64,000 bases of DNA from Chondrilla cf. caribensis (GCA_964020155.1 OZ026569.1:1264809-1328808), one strand, 5' to 3'. Counted from the stretch's first letter, positions 44,222 to 55,952 are shown. Numbers and translations: made by a program. The notes: generated by a model from the sequence alone, not told the origin.

Positions 44222-47200
44222 ATGCACGTGTCCATGTACACATTTGCTGCTCACAAGGCCACATTTGGACAGTATTGTTTGTTTATTCATTATCACATGC
44301 TGTCATGACCATACCTGTAGGCATACCACACAAAACTCTGAGGAACTACTCACGGAAGCAGAGCTATTCCAATACTGGTAAGAATGCTGGAAAGTTATGT
44401 GTGTACATGTACGTACATACACGTTTATGCAAGTAGCATGTTGTGTAGGACGATCAAAGGAAAGATGTGCTCACATCCACAATGTAACCACACTTCCCTA
44501 TTACCCTCAGTATTCAATTACTGCTGAATCACTGCTGTGGCTCACCTAGACAACCTGTAACATAACATGTATTTATGTTAGTACGTATTTACTTAATACG
44601 TAAATTCCTTTCATTTTCATTCTTAGATATGTCTGAATTATTGAACAAATTCAGTTTTAATGATCGCATCAAAGTCATTTTTGAAAACAACAGCTTGATT
44701 ATTATGAGAAATATACTTGATAACGCTCTGGCAGCTTATACTAAGTAAGAACTGTGTAGTCAGTACTTATATATGTACGTATGTGCGTATGTGGGTGTTG
44801 TCTGTAGTTACTGTACATACTTGTGTACTGGTCAATGTGCACATGTTAACTCATTTGAAAGTAACAGACTTTGGAATATCACACACTCACTTTACTCGCT
44901 GTTATAGCCAATTTGTTGGTGTAACCACTACTATTACTGAGTATGTGAATACACCTGTGTCCACAAGACATGATTGAAGCTATCCTTGTTAATAGTGTGA
45001 TTGTAAAGAGATTTGGCTGTACCAGTGTCAATGTATGTATTTTGTGTTACTGTTGATACAGTACAACTTGCTTTGTAAACACAGTGATTAAGGTACACTC
45101 TCAGTTAGTACACACTAGTGTTGGGCGGTATTAACAAATATAGTACCACGGTATTTCTGAAAAAAATATTGCGGTATAACTACGTACATACCTACTATTC
45201 TAATAATACTATTCTATACTATATATTATGTAAATATATATACCATACTATACTAATAACTGAGGGGTGGTTTGTTCAGAAGTGTGCCAACAAGTTTGAG
45301 GTGTTCTCGTGCTTTGCTCACACTTGTTATCGACAATTTTGGCATACAGTACTGCCATCATCAACCGTTTTTTTCATCTTTTCCCAGTTCGAGACCGAAA
45401 TAGTCCCATACAAAGCTTTTCTTACCGCTCTTGCTTACTAGTTTTGCCATAACTATCCAATAACTGTAGAAACTCTTCAAATCGCTTCAGTATGAAACAT
45501 AGGTTTACAACAGCAACGAGCTTTCTGCCCATTCTTTGTTTGAAATATAAATAATACGCTTTCTGTCGATTCTTTGTTCAGCTTTTATCGTTCACGGTCG
45601 CAGAAGCAATCTACACGCGTAGATAATCTACGCTACGTACACCGGCCATCTTGCACAGCTGCACGAATAGTTATGCGGATACCGTATACTATACAATTTT
45701 GTCACGGTATAATCGGTATCCGGTTTTCGGTATGAATAAACATACAATATATACCGGAACGGTATGAACTCAATACCGCTATTTAACTATATACCGGTAT
45801 ACCGCCCAACACTAGTACACACTCCTGATCAATACATGGTTAGTACGTACATACTCCCGGTTAGTACATGCATTTCATTCAGTCTCCAGCCCATGTAAAC
45901 TACGTATGTCTGTCAAATAATACTGATTGTACGTAAGTACAGTACCTCTACTATGATGTACAGGCTATGTGTGCCCTCCAAGGTAGTTACGTATGTATGT
46001 ACATACTAAGCAAGTTGGAGTACGTATATTCCTATTCACCGTGAATTGACCTCTGTAGGAAGTATGGTAACCTCTTGAAGGAGGCGAGATCGACAGTTAG
46101 TCAAGTCAGGAAACACACAGATTTGTGGCACGGCAATGTTCTTGCCTCGGTGAGTTGACATACATACCGTACAGACAGAAAGTTTCGCATGGCAAAACTT
46201 TCACGAATCGCTGAATTTCGCGAATTTCGCGACAAAAAGTTTCGCGTTTTAAATGCCTATAGCGTTAATTGACTGTTAGACGATTATGTCATTGGGTGTT
46301 CGCGAATAAAACTTTTGCAAATACCCGTTCCTTTGTGAAATTCGCGAAACTTTCCTGCTATATGCTATAATTGTCTTTTTTATTCACTTACTGCTTGGTA
46401 TACCCTTTATGTCCTGTACACACATTATTCTGTAGAGAGACAAGGAACTCTTCCCCAAAGGTTCCTTTGCTAGCAATGTCCAAAAGTTGATGAAGAAGGA
46501 CCTCAATCGCCTCGGAGCAGGAGGGAATGGAGAAATTGTTGAAGCATTCTATCAGAGGAAGCATCTTGTCATCAAACAGGTGAGGGGTTGCCTGTTGTTT
46601 AAACATACATATCTACATCTTGGGCTGGCCATTCGACCACATAAGTAGGGAGTTCATTAATTTTGTTGAGATGTGAAACAGTTTTCTTGCTTATGCATGT
46701 ACTTACGTACGTATGTACGATGTGTGTGGTCCACCAGCTCAGTACTGTGACTGCTCTTCACTTCCTCTCATCTCCCCAGACCCTGCTGAGAGAGTTGGAA
46801 CTGTCTGTAGTCCCTAAATTGGAGCACAAGAACCTCCTACCGTGGTTTGCTATAATCAGTGGGGAGAAGAGTGAGAGGAGACCAGGACAGGTCTCCTGTT
46901 ACCAGATCATGCCGAAGATGACAGGTGAGTACATGGTACCAGTAGTATGTATGTGCCTTGTAGGGGTTCACTCTGCTCACCCTATACCTATAGGTATGTA
47001 CGTATGTACGTAGTTAGAAAAATTTCTCCTTCATAAATACGTACATTATGGTGTCACTCAACCAGACACTCCTCTGTTTCAATTAATCATCTGGCTATAT
47101 GGAACTGTGCATTGTGCTGGATGTTTAAATGTTGACTGAATGGTAGGAGTTGCCAAATCTTGTGTTCAGTGTGATGTATATGTATCTACATACATTTTTA

Positions 47201-50200
47201 TCTACAAATTATACTCATACGGTACCAATTATAAAAAAAATTGACGTTTTCGTTCTGTCATCTGTCCGTTTTATCCCAGTTGTCTGAGTACGGGCGCTCA
47301 ATGAAACGCCCATGTCAACGTCAGGGGCGTCCGCATTCCACTGATAATGAATATGATTAATACTAAGAAGTGTGAAGGTTACGTACGTACGTATTCACAA
47401 ACATTAACGATCTGAGTTTACATCGTCAGAGAGAGATCAGTTGTCCAAAATCCTTGAGTACCTTTGCAATCTTACCATAACTAAGGCCTTCTCTACGTAA
47501 AGCAAGGATTCTCTGTTTAACGTAACTAGGATAAACCTTCCTCAACTAATTTCAAACTACTGCTTCAATTCGGTGCCAATATGGATGTCGCTCAGCGACA
47601 GAAGGTGCTAATTCTATAATTGCATTCTTGCGAAAATGGATGCCCGTGTTGTCGAGAAACACGGGTACAGGGGACACCCGTTTATTCAATGGTCCGTGGA
47701 AACGAGAACGTCATTTTTTATGATTTGTACCGTACATACGTACATATGTACATCACAAACAATGCTGTACATGTACATATGCATTGCATACTGATCCTTC
47801 AACAGAGGACCTGTCAGCCTCAATCAGGACCATTGGAGGCAGCATACATGACCATATATTGACCTTACAACAAGACAGTGTCCCCAAAGCAGCAGTCTCC
47901 CAACAGGCTGAGCTGATGAGGAGAAACACCAGTGTTGTCTTCAGGAATGTTCTGGAAGGACTGCAGTATCTTCACGAACAAGGCCTCGTCCACCGAGATA
48001 TCAAGGGTGTGTGCTGTACTTACAAGAATGTGTGTAGTGTGTACTCGTGCTGAGATTGACGTGAGAACATGTTTTCCATTTGAGGTTTTCTGAAACTGAT
48101 ATTGCTTACACAGCTCTTACAACACATTCTGTATGGTATTGGTTATCGGCTCCAATAATTGCATACAATGTGTATATACATACATACATATGTATATACA
48201 CATACATACACATGTACATGTACACATACTGTACTTATGTATGTTCATTTATGTTATCATATGTTGCATACATGTTGGGTATACATGATGTCATAATTGC
48301 ATATTATCATGACATGGGTGTGCACAACATTAAAATCTAGAAGGAAAAGTCATTTTTGGGTTTGTCTCAGCCTTTGAGGAGGGTGTATGGGTGGAACGTA
48401 TTCTAGATTCTCCCATTTGAGACCCTGGTCTACCTTGAGATAAGAACCAGCATTCCTGTGTAGTAGATACCATTTCTACGTAGATCAATTATGTTTGTTT
48501 CCCCTCTCCAGCCTCCAACATTCTCCTGAAGAAACCTGAATCATGTGCTCACACCTCAATCTTCACATGTGACTGCACTCCACACTGGGAGGTCAAGGTG
48601 GCTGATTTCGACAGCATTGGTCAAATCTTTGTTCTCAGGGAGAGAGCTGCAATGAGAGGGAAGAAGAAGTTGAAGAGTGGTCGTGGACCCTTCCTCAAAG
48701 TCAGTGCCACTGGCACAAGTGGTTACAGAGCTCCAGAGGTTGGTAGTGATTCAGCTGATGTACGTAGTGTGAGTACACCCATAGTATGAGTACACCCATA
48801 GTACGAGTACACCCATAGTACGAGTACACCCATAGTACGAGTACACCCATAGTACGAGTACACCCATAGTACGAGTACACCCATAGTACGAGTACACCCA
48901 TAGTACGAGTACACCCATAGTACGAGTACACCCATAGTACGAGTACACCCATAGTACGAGTACACCCATAGTGCGAGTACACCCATAGTGCGAGTACACC
49001 CATAGTGCAAGTACACCCATAGTGCGAGTACACCCATAGTGCGAGTACACCCATAGTGCGAGTACACCCATAGTGCGAGTACACCCATAGTGCGAGTACA
49101 CCCATAGTGCGAGTACACCCATAGTGCGAGTACACCCATAGTGCGAGTACACCCATAGTGCGAGTACACCCATAGTGCGAGTACACCCATAGTGCGAGTA
49201 CACCCATAGTGCGAGTACACCCATAGTGCGAGTACACCCATAGTGCGAGTACACCCATAGTGCGAGTACACCCATAGTACGAGTACACCCATAGTGCGAG
49301 TACACCCATAGTGCGAGTACACCCATAGTGCGAGTACACCCATAGTGCGAGTACACCCATAGTGCGAGTACACCCATAGTGCGAGTACACCCATAGTGCG
49401 AGTACACCCATAGTGCGAGTACACCCATAGTACGAGTACACCCATAGTACGAGTACACCCATAGTACGAGTACACCCATAGTACGAGTACACCCATAATA
49501 GGAGCACACCCATAGTACGAGCACACCCATAGTACGAGCACACCCATAGTACGAGCACACCCATAGTACGAGCACACCCATAGTACGAGCACACCCATAG
49601 TACGAGCACACCCATAGTACGAGCACACCCATAGTACGAGCACACCCATAGTACGAGCACACCCATAGTACGAGCACACCCATAGTACGAGCACACCCAT
49701 AGTACGAGCACACCCATAGTACGAGCACACCCATAGTACGAGCACACCCATAGTACGAGCACACCCATAGTACGAGCACACCCATAGTACGAGCACACCC
49801 ATAGTACGAGCACACCCATAGTACGAGCACACCCATAGTACGAGCACACCCATAGTACGAGCACACCCATAGTACGAGCACACCCATAGTACGAGCACAC
49901 CCATAGTACGAGCACACCCATAGTACGAGCACACCCATAGTACCAGTACACCCATAGTATGAGTACACCCATAGTATTCATTATTCTTGATTTGTATCAC
50001 TTCCGTTAGATATTTGAAGAGTTCACATCTTCTGATGTGAATGACCCTCAATACTTCAGTCCAGCCAGTGATATTTGGGCACTAGGAGGTGTTGGGATAC
50101 ATGCTGTGATGGGATTCTGTACTCCAAGGAAACAGTACCAGGTATTAGCAACGAACACTTTGTAGCACACAAGTTAGCACCATCTGTCACAGTGAAATCC

Positions 50201-50636
50201 ACAGGACTTATCTCTCAAATGCAACCAAAGCACAAAAATACAAAAATAAGATTTGCAAGAATTTCCCACCGTATGTTACGTATGTACACAGCTGTGTGTG
50301 CACGTTATGTTTGAATATAATCCAATTATATTAGGATAGTATCACAAATGCTCTATTTGATATTAGTGTACGATTTTTAGTATCGAAATTATTGACATCC
50401 ACACTTCTTCTGGCGTAGTTTGGACTTATGATGTTGGCTCATAGAGGAATGCTCAAAGGAGAAGAGAGAGATGATATCATCTCTAGAACACTTGGAGTAA
50501 GTGTGGTCCACACACACATGCGTGCGCATGCACACACACGCACATACTTACATACACACACTTATATGTATGTACCACACACTTATACATACGTACCACA
50601 CACTTATATTCGCACATACCACACACGCAACTAAGT

Positions 50637-50689
<53 letters not shown>

Positions 50690-51888
50690 CACACACACAC
50701 ACACACACACACGCACGCACACACACACACACGCACACATACACACACTCGCATACACACAGTGTTAAGCTAGGTATATTTCACCCTCTCCTTAGCTCCA
50801 CCACATCAGGGAGGGGTTCCCTGGTGAGAAGTGGAAGGACATGACCAACTTTGTATCCAGACCACTTCAAGTAAGCAGTACACACAAGTCCTACATACTA
50901 TGTATTGTCCAGTATATTTTACCACAGTGGTATTTTGTGAGAAGTTTGTGAGGAGGTTGTGAGTAGGTTGTGAAGAAGGTGTGAGGAGGTTGTAAAGAGG
51001 TTGTAATAAGGAGGTTGTGAGGAGGTTGTGAGAAGGAGGCTGTGAGGAGATTGTAATAAGGAGGTTGTGAGGAGGTTGTGAAGAGGTTGTAAAGAGGTTG
51101 TGAGGAGGTTGTGAAGAGGTTGTGAGGAGGTTGTGAAGACGTTGTGAAGAGGTTGTAATGAGGAGGTTGTGAGGAGGTTGTGAGAAGGTTGTAAAAGGCC
51201 ATGAACAATGCTACACAGACCTACTGTAATAGTTTCTTATGTTGAAACATTTATCAGCAGAGAAGTGGAGTGATGCAATACACTTGTACCCTCTAGGTAC
51301 TCAGCTGCTTGTGTGCTGTGTAGTTGACTGTTGATTGTTTCCTGTACAGATCGACTGGTACCAGAGGCCTTCAGCAAAGGAGCTACTTCAAGACCCTTTC
51401 ATTCAGAGATACAACACCACACCTGGGATTAACACTGTTGTTAATGAAACTGCTACACTCGACACTGCTACACCCAACACCGTTGAGCTGAATACTGAAC
51501 CACAGCAGATTGAGAATCAATTTATCAATAGGAATGATATCAGTGGACCAAATAGGTAAGTCCTTGTATGGTGCAGCTTATACATTATATGTGTGTGTAC
51601 ACTATCGACATATCTGCAATATATTATGTGTGATTGTGTGTGTGTGTGTGTGTGATTGTATGTGTGTGTGTGTAAACTGTATTGTGGTTGGTTCCTGTAC
51701 TTGGAGTACGTCCATTTCTCCTAATAGTCAAGCCCCTGAAATTCAACATTGCTGAATACCATAGCTATAGCTTACTTTGCCAATAGTGAGTTATTGTTGC
51801 ACATATGCTGTGTGTGTATTCGTAGGTAATGTACGTATGTTTGTATTTGTTTGTATGTGGGTTGGTATATTTCTGTGTGTTCCAAATT

Positions 51889-51925
<37 letters not shown>

Positions 51926-52212
51926 CGTTCTACCACTACCAGCGATAAAAACCATAGATGGCAAATAGAGTGTCTTGTCCACTGCACCATGAACTACCAT
52001 CGCATTGGACAGATAAAAGTGCACAGTCATCCATTCAGGCTTGCCATTTTGAAATTCCGTGCATAAACAGTGGGTGTACAAACCCTTCCTCCCCCACACA
52101 ATTAAGGGCCTGGGTCCAAGGCTAATGTTGTACACACTCTGTGATGTGTTCAACTGACTCAATTGTTACATGAACATGTGTTCCCTACAGGCCAAGAACT
52201 GGTTATCTTTGA
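35203..52212 (+). CDS. Protein kinase with DFD motif and novel N-terminal region, 19 exons, 784 aa
   Basis: Exons: 35203-35320, 36147-36215, 36592-36864, 41048-41110, 41460-41663, 42976-43029, 44053-44109, 44321-44377, 44627-44744, 46059-46149, 46436-46579, 46780-46924, 47806-48006, 48512-48759, 50010-50141, 50419-50496, 50796-50870, 51350-51555, 52191-52212. All phases agree (2,355 nt). Residues 1-~300 are Ser/Glu-rich with no known domain. The kinase domain runs ~390-730: GAGGNG loop (395-400), VIK Lys415, RELEL helix-C Glu, VHRDIKASN (Asp529), ADFDSIG (563-565, Gly replaced by Asp), SGYRAPE, SDIWALGG and QRPSAKELL. No membrane span. It is convergent with the ankyrin gene 420 bp downstream. 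Copies of exons 2-3 recur as exons 4-5. Uncertainties: that the 35-37 kb and 41-52 kb exons belong to one transcript, and the last 22-nt exon. Confidence 0.68.
36147..36893 (+). other. Duplicated exon pair, copy A (exons 2-3) with alternative stop
   Basis: Encodes YNLPLGDEVCQVKQKCSS and ELANCAGNIESSSVLGFYPG with LLDVLYCDNDTSSGS, then two copies of a short SSNSAHMDHSSSES-like unit. If the donor GTAAGC (36865) is not used, translation continues GKQINDTVL to a TAA at 36891-36893. Same ending as the copies at 25.2 and 41.7 kb. Confidence 0.6.
37220..39250 (-). pseudogene. pogo/Tigger-like DDE transposase, decayed, with a nested insertion
   Basis: Minus strand from the ATG at 39250: KRKVLSLEDRVKVIEGAKK and GKTQIQNIIANKSEILK, the CENPB-type N-terminal helix-turn-helix. 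After an interruption (38230-39041) it resumes with EGFAASNGWLESWRKRF (second CENPB-type HTH), then ISEKIKPLVIGKAANPRCFK, then a PPNTTSANG..IIQTVKM..KKLLRHLLFKMD block from the DDE catalytic domain. Several stops and frameshifts show it is dead. It sits in the intron between exons 3 and 4 of the kinase gene. Host sequence shared with the 41.7-42.1 kb region stops near 37265, marking one boundary. Confidence 0.78.
38230..39041 (-). mobile_element. Second Tigger-like deletion derivative nested inside the transposase
   Basis: Inverted ends CAGTGCCACCCACTTAATTGG (38230) and the complement of CAGTGTCACCTGCTTAATTT (ending 39041), with TA on both sides (38228-38229, 39042-39043), the target duplication of Tc1/mariner-pogo elements. 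On the minus strand it keeps only part of a CENPB-type N terminus (CALKIAGRTVGNILERK, then ITDAILIKKAKQLSERL with SDGWLNCFKF). Confidence 0.75.
39307..39504. mobile_element. 198-bp pogo/Tigger-type MITE
   Basis: CAGTGGAACCTCTTTATAA at the left and the complement of CAATGGAACCTCTATTAAA at the right end, flanked by TA on both sides. No coding content. Confidence 0.78.
39706..39950 (-). repeat. Dispersed ~240-bp repeat (copy B, inverted)
   Basis: Inverse of 28600-28842, with the same palindromic end block at 39706-39764 and the same AT-rich far end (TATATATATA). Several point differences from copy A. Confidence 0.7.
39951..40480. other. Non-coding sequence upstream of the truncated third copy
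   Basis: GTGGTC/CACTGTC motifs at 39985-40050 resemble transposon end sequence (a candidate outer end of the Tigger element). No gene. Homology with the intron 1 sequence of the two other copies starts near 40500, so the third copy lacks the first exon. Confidence 0.45.
41048..41692 (+). other. Duplicated exon pair, copy B (exons 4-5) with alternative stop
   Basis: Encodes NLCSGDEVGQVKLKHSSCC and DEPAKYEGDTESSFVSECYP with GPEDVLYRDNRTRSANTQEE. Donor GTAAGC at 41664. Unspliced reading ends GKQISDTVL with TAA at 41690-41692. The introns around it are as similar to the other copies as the exons are, which indicates segmental duplication of several kb. Confidence 0.6.
43062..43130. repeat. (TG)n microsatellite after exon 6
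   Basis: About 34 TG units, followed by (ATAG)n and (TTA)n at 43138-43195. Confidence 0.95.
44147..44222. repeat. (TG)n microsatellite after exon 7
   Basis: About 37 TG units. The position relative to the exon, and the flanking GATTGGTGCATGAAT, match the tract at 43062, so exons 6 and 7 and their microsatellites arose by tandem duplication. Confidence 0.95.
45116..45814. mobile_element. Non-autonomous hAT-like element (699 bp)
   Basis: 16-bp inverted ends TAGTGTTGGGCGGTAT on both sides and an exact 8-bp target duplication GTACACAC (45108-45115 and 45815-45822), as expected for hAT elements. No transposase frame. Lies in the intron between exons 9 and 10 of the kinase gene. Confidence 0.85.
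46171..46360. mobile_element. 190-bp MITE in a kinase intron
   Basis: Ends AGACAGAAAGTTTCGC and the complement of AGCAGGAAAGTTTCGCG. The interior is rich in TTCGCGAA motifs. No coding content. Confidence 0.65.
47218..47734. mobile_element. 517-bp MITE with ~35-bp inverted ends
   Basis: TACGGTACCAATTATAAAAA at 47218 and the complement of TACGGTACAAATCATAAAAA ending 47734, both leading into TGACGTT(T/C)TCG. Located in the intron before the HRD exon. The pseudogene copy near 57.1 kb begins its similarity just to the right of this element. Confidence 0.7.
48772..49975. repeat. 17-bp minisatellite, about 70 copies
   Basis: Unit GTACGAGTACACCCATA, tandem without gaps in the intron after the APE exon. 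Variants are sorted into blocks: TACGAGTAC at the start, TGCGAGTAC from ~48970 to ~49430, TACGAGTAC again to ~49495, then TACGAGCAC to ~49940. Because 17 is not a multiple of 3, all three minus-strand frames stay open for about 400 codons with a 17-residue repeat. These are not genes. Confidence 0.96.
50640..50759. repeat. (CA)n microsatellite
   Basis: About 55 CA units with a few CGCA interruptions, ending 36 bp before the exon acceptor at 50795. Confidence 0.95.
50937..51195. repeat. Degenerate ~11-bp minisatellite
   Basis: About 22 copies of GAGGTTGTGAG/GAAGAGGTTGTAA-type units in the intron before the last kinase-domain exon. Confidence 0.85.
51629..51924. repeat. Two short (TG)n tracts in the last kinase intron
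   Basis: TG tracts at about 51629-51673 and 51894-51924. The intron between them and up to 52190 is repeated at 58290-58928. Confidence 0.85.
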
Positions 52213-52632
52213 TTGCAATGGAAAGCACAGGAAATATCGGCAGGAATTAATGAACTAATGAGAGTAAAGAACGTTAAATACTTTTTACCATCCATAACAT
52301 TATATTGCAGTTTATCTATTTATGTACATGTGTATATATAGCTGTTGTTTTATATAACATCATGCTCACGAATCATCAGTTAATTTTTAATAATATTATT
52401 GTAATTTCTATGAAATTGATATTGAAACATTATATGTACATATTATATATAATATATATATATACTGTAATTTATGCATGTGTAAAGCATGTCTGGTCCA
52501 CTTATTCACACAATATTATTAACAATAATTATTATATATAATATATGAACTCAGTGGCAACATGTAAACTATACACACATTATTACTCTGAAAATACTGG
52601 GTTGAAAGCAGAATGTCTCTAGTAACAGTAAG

Positions 52633-55600
52633 TCAATATTTTTGTCTACAAATAAGTTCGGTCTTCATTCTCTCTCCAAGCCGATTGGTTCTTGCATAAC
52701 CTTCTTTTCTAGTGAAGACATCACAAACCGTCTTTAGACATTCAAAAGTACCCTGAACACACAGGTGATCGTAGAGGTGTCCATTGGCCCCCTCAGTGTC
52801 TTCAGCTTGCTTTATCCTAGTCTCCACAGCTTCTGGAATGACCTTTCTCCTCCTCAACATATGAGCCGTTTCCTTGGCACAAGCATCTTCCATGAAAGAG
52901 ACAATGAAGTGTTCAAGGAAACTTTTGACTGATTCATCATCACCTATATGAAAGAATAAAAGGATTTCAACATACCTATGTATGTATATACACATGCATT
53001 GTAAATATGCAGCTATACATGTATATGTACAGATGTCCTGTGTGGGTGGATGTTCTTGTATTTGGATATGCCAATGTGAATAATGTGTGTGTGTACATGT
53101 GCAAGTATACATGTGATGCGTGCATGTGTGTGTGTATGGCTTTTGAACATACCACGATGAAATGGTGCTGACAAGCTTTGTAAACACTGTTGCTTCATCG
53201 CATCCATTTCGGACTTCAGCTCATCCAACATAGTACTGTAATGTGTGCGCTCTGACTGGAGATCCTGGATTCTCTGTTCTGTGGCTTCCTTCCATTGGTA
53301 GATTTCTTTCAACTGGTTCTTTATGACCTGCAATTCCATGTTGTGTTGCTTTTCCTGCTCTTGTAGTGCTAAGGTAGCCCGATCCTTGCCACCTGCCTTA
53401 TGAAGTATTGGGAAAATGTGGTCAAATCCGTACATCTCGGCAAAGTCGTAGGCTGTATATCCAGATGTACTGACAGTGTTAACATCACATCCGTGATCCA
53501 GAAGCAGGGAAACGACAGCACTCTGCTGACTGCGGTGTGATGCCAGCTCCTCCTTGGACAGTGGAGCAATGACAATTTCAGAATCACTCAGAAGTAAATG
53601 CTTCATTACCACATCTGGAGGAAGAAGGCTGAGATGCAGTGCAGAGAGCCCGTTTACTGTGAGACTGTTGACTGCTTTATGGTTGTGTTGAAGCAGAAGC
53701 TTAACAGTGTCAGAACAATGAAGTAACGAAGCGAGGTGCAAGGGAGTAAGGCATCCATGGTTGTTTTCCTCCATGGTTACGAGTTCTGTGTTACAGTTAT
53801 GGGATAGGAGGAGCCGGACAACCTCTGTGTGACCATACAACACTGCTAGGTGGAGCGCAGTGAAGCCATTTGGACCGGGCCTGTCTTTGTCTGCTCCACA
53901 CCTGTGAGGAGATGTGGCAAGTAGGCAGGGGGAGTCTACTGAGTCTAGGTGTATGAAGCCACCAGGACCACGTCGGTCAGCATTAGCGTTGAAATTCAAA
54001 AGAACATCTACACCTTTAGTAAAGCCTACGGCTGATGCGAGGTGAAGGGGAGTTGCATTGAGGCAGACAGCATCCACCTCTGCTCCGAGGGTGAGCAGCT
54101 TACAGAGAGCTACCACATTCTTCACAGCTACAGCAATATGTATGGGCTTGAAGACATGGCTGCAAAGTGAAGGATCAAAGGGGTGTAGTGGTCGATACCA
54201 CCTGGGAACCACCTCTGAATCCTGATCACTGTTGATATTAACACTACAACCACAGTCTGCAAGAGCATCGATTAATTCTGTGGAAGTGTGTAATGCTGCC
54301 AAATGCATTGGTGTCAGGCCATCAAACTGAGAAACAATAGGACTAGCACCTAATTCCAAAAGCTTGAAACATGCCTTAAAGGACCTACTAAAAATGGCCA
54401 AATGTATAGGCAGCAGTTTGCGTTTAGAACAACTAGCATTCAAATTGCCATCAAGTCTTGATATGGACTCAATGGCTTCGACTGAATCATACAATGCTGC
54501 AAAATGAATAGGCTGCATCCCCTCCTTTGTGCCACTGTCAGGAACATCTACTGCACACCCACAATCAACAAGGCACGTGATAGCCTCTCCAAGGTTCAAG
54601 ATGGCAGCAGTATGTATGGGTAATCTTCCAAATTTATCAGCGAGATGCATGTCACAGCCCATGGATATGAGAGCACGTAAGTGGTGCACAGTCGGCTTGT
54701 AAAAGTTCTTGGGATGAAAGGTGTGCATCATGCATGTAATAACATGGAGGTAGTTTCCATCATAAAATCGTCCCACTGTTTGATTCACATCATACCCGGC
54801 CTCAATCAAGACTGAAAGGAAATTCATTTCACAGCGAAAGATAGCCAAATCACCTGCTGTGTTACCGCGGTTGTCCTTTTTGTTAATTGAAAGTCCTGCA
54901 CTGATAAGAGGTCTTATCATGTCTGTAGCACCAGAATTAGCGGCGAAATGAAGTGCAGTCTGCTGCATTGAACTGGCAGTTGATTGTACATCTGCTCCAT
55001 ATTCCAGTAATTTGGTAACAGTTAATAGGTTTCCGTCAAACGAAGCAATGTGGAGCAAGGGAAAAGAGTCTTCAAGTGAGCTATGAACAGTATTGACATT
55101 CACTCCAAGTCGGACAAGTGATGACATTATGTGGAAGTGGTTTTCAACTACAATTATTTGCATGGCAAGTTCATGTTTGACGTTACTAATGTGAAATTGT
55201 GGACTTTTGATCATTGCAGTGATGATGGGCAGAGAGCCACATAGTGCAGCACTACAAAATGGAGTGAAGGAGTCTTTATTGACAGTTGATAGACTACACC
55301 CGGCATCAAGGAGGCATTGCACCACGTCCACTGTACCCATTTGGGCAGTAATATGAAGGACCGTGTTACCATTTCCATCTGTAATGGTGTGATCAGCACC
55401 TCGGGATAGGAGATATTTGACAAACTCAACACGCTTGGCTATAACAGCGAGACGTAAAGGAGTGATGTGTGAGGGATAACCAGGAAGTGGGGAGTTGGGG
55501 TCATTCTTTAATATACATGAACAAACAATATGCTCAAACTTTGGGTCTCGGACAAGTAGGAACAGTCTTATGAATGGTTTACTTTGTTGGTTTAGTTCAT

Positions 55601-55952
55601 GTACACTTTGAGGTTTATGTACTTGAAGGAGGCCAAACCTATACCACTCACTAGATATATATAACATTTTGAGATATTGGATGATTATGTCCTTATTTCC
55701 TTGTGTGTGCTCAGCGACCTCTTTCATGAGGGGATCCATGATGTTGCAGTAGCTCGATTCATTCATAGGAATATAGAAATTGATAAGTAGACCGATAATA
55801 TCCATGTATCCACGATACACTGCGATGTGGAGGGCATTTGCACCAAAAACACCACGTTTGGTGTAAAATGGATTACCTATTTTGCTACTTGTCCATGTTT
55901 TAACTTTCTCGATATCTCCCCTCCAACATGCTAAATGAAACTGGTTTCCCAT
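52633..55952 (-). CDS. Ankyrin-repeat / coiled-coil protein with CARD-like C terminus, 2 coding exons, 1,036 aa
   Basis: Coding exons (minus): 55952-53153 and 52943-52633, joined in phase 1. Start: ATG in MGNQFHLACWRGDIEKVKTW, two bases after an acceptor (TCTCTGTAG), so a 5'UTR exon lies upstream. A donor at about 56512 (TTATTGAG/GTGAGT) is a candidate. Residues ~5-840 are about 17-20 ankyrin repeats (for example GNTVLHITAQMGTVDVVQCL, GLTPMHLAALHTSTELIDAL, GFTALHLAVLYGHTEVVRLL). Residues ~862-925 form a coiled coil (LQEQEKQHNMELQVIKNQLK). The last ~100 residues are an all-helical segment whose pattern (FLEHFIVSFMEDACAKE, then RRRKVIPEAVETRIKQAED and HLYDHLCVQGTFECLKTV) resembles a CARD/death-fold. 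That last call is an inference. No signal peptide or membrane span, so presumably cytoplasmic. Confidence 0.85.

Noticed and set aside
48772..49975. Possible CRISPR array
   Set aside because: Units are directly adjacent with no spacers, and the DNA is eukaryotic.
48701..50051. Minus-strand frames of 400-440 codons repeating YSYYGCTRTMGVLVLWV
   Set aside because: Produced by a 17-bp minisatellite open in all three frames; the plus-strand exon structure of the kinase explains the region.
52191..52259. Alternative last kinase exon reading GQELVIFDCNGKHRKYRQEL
   Set aside because: It needs a different phase from the upstream exon; the phase-consistent reading ends after RPRTGYL. Not fully excluded, since the alternative frame is also open in the paralog near 58.93 kb.
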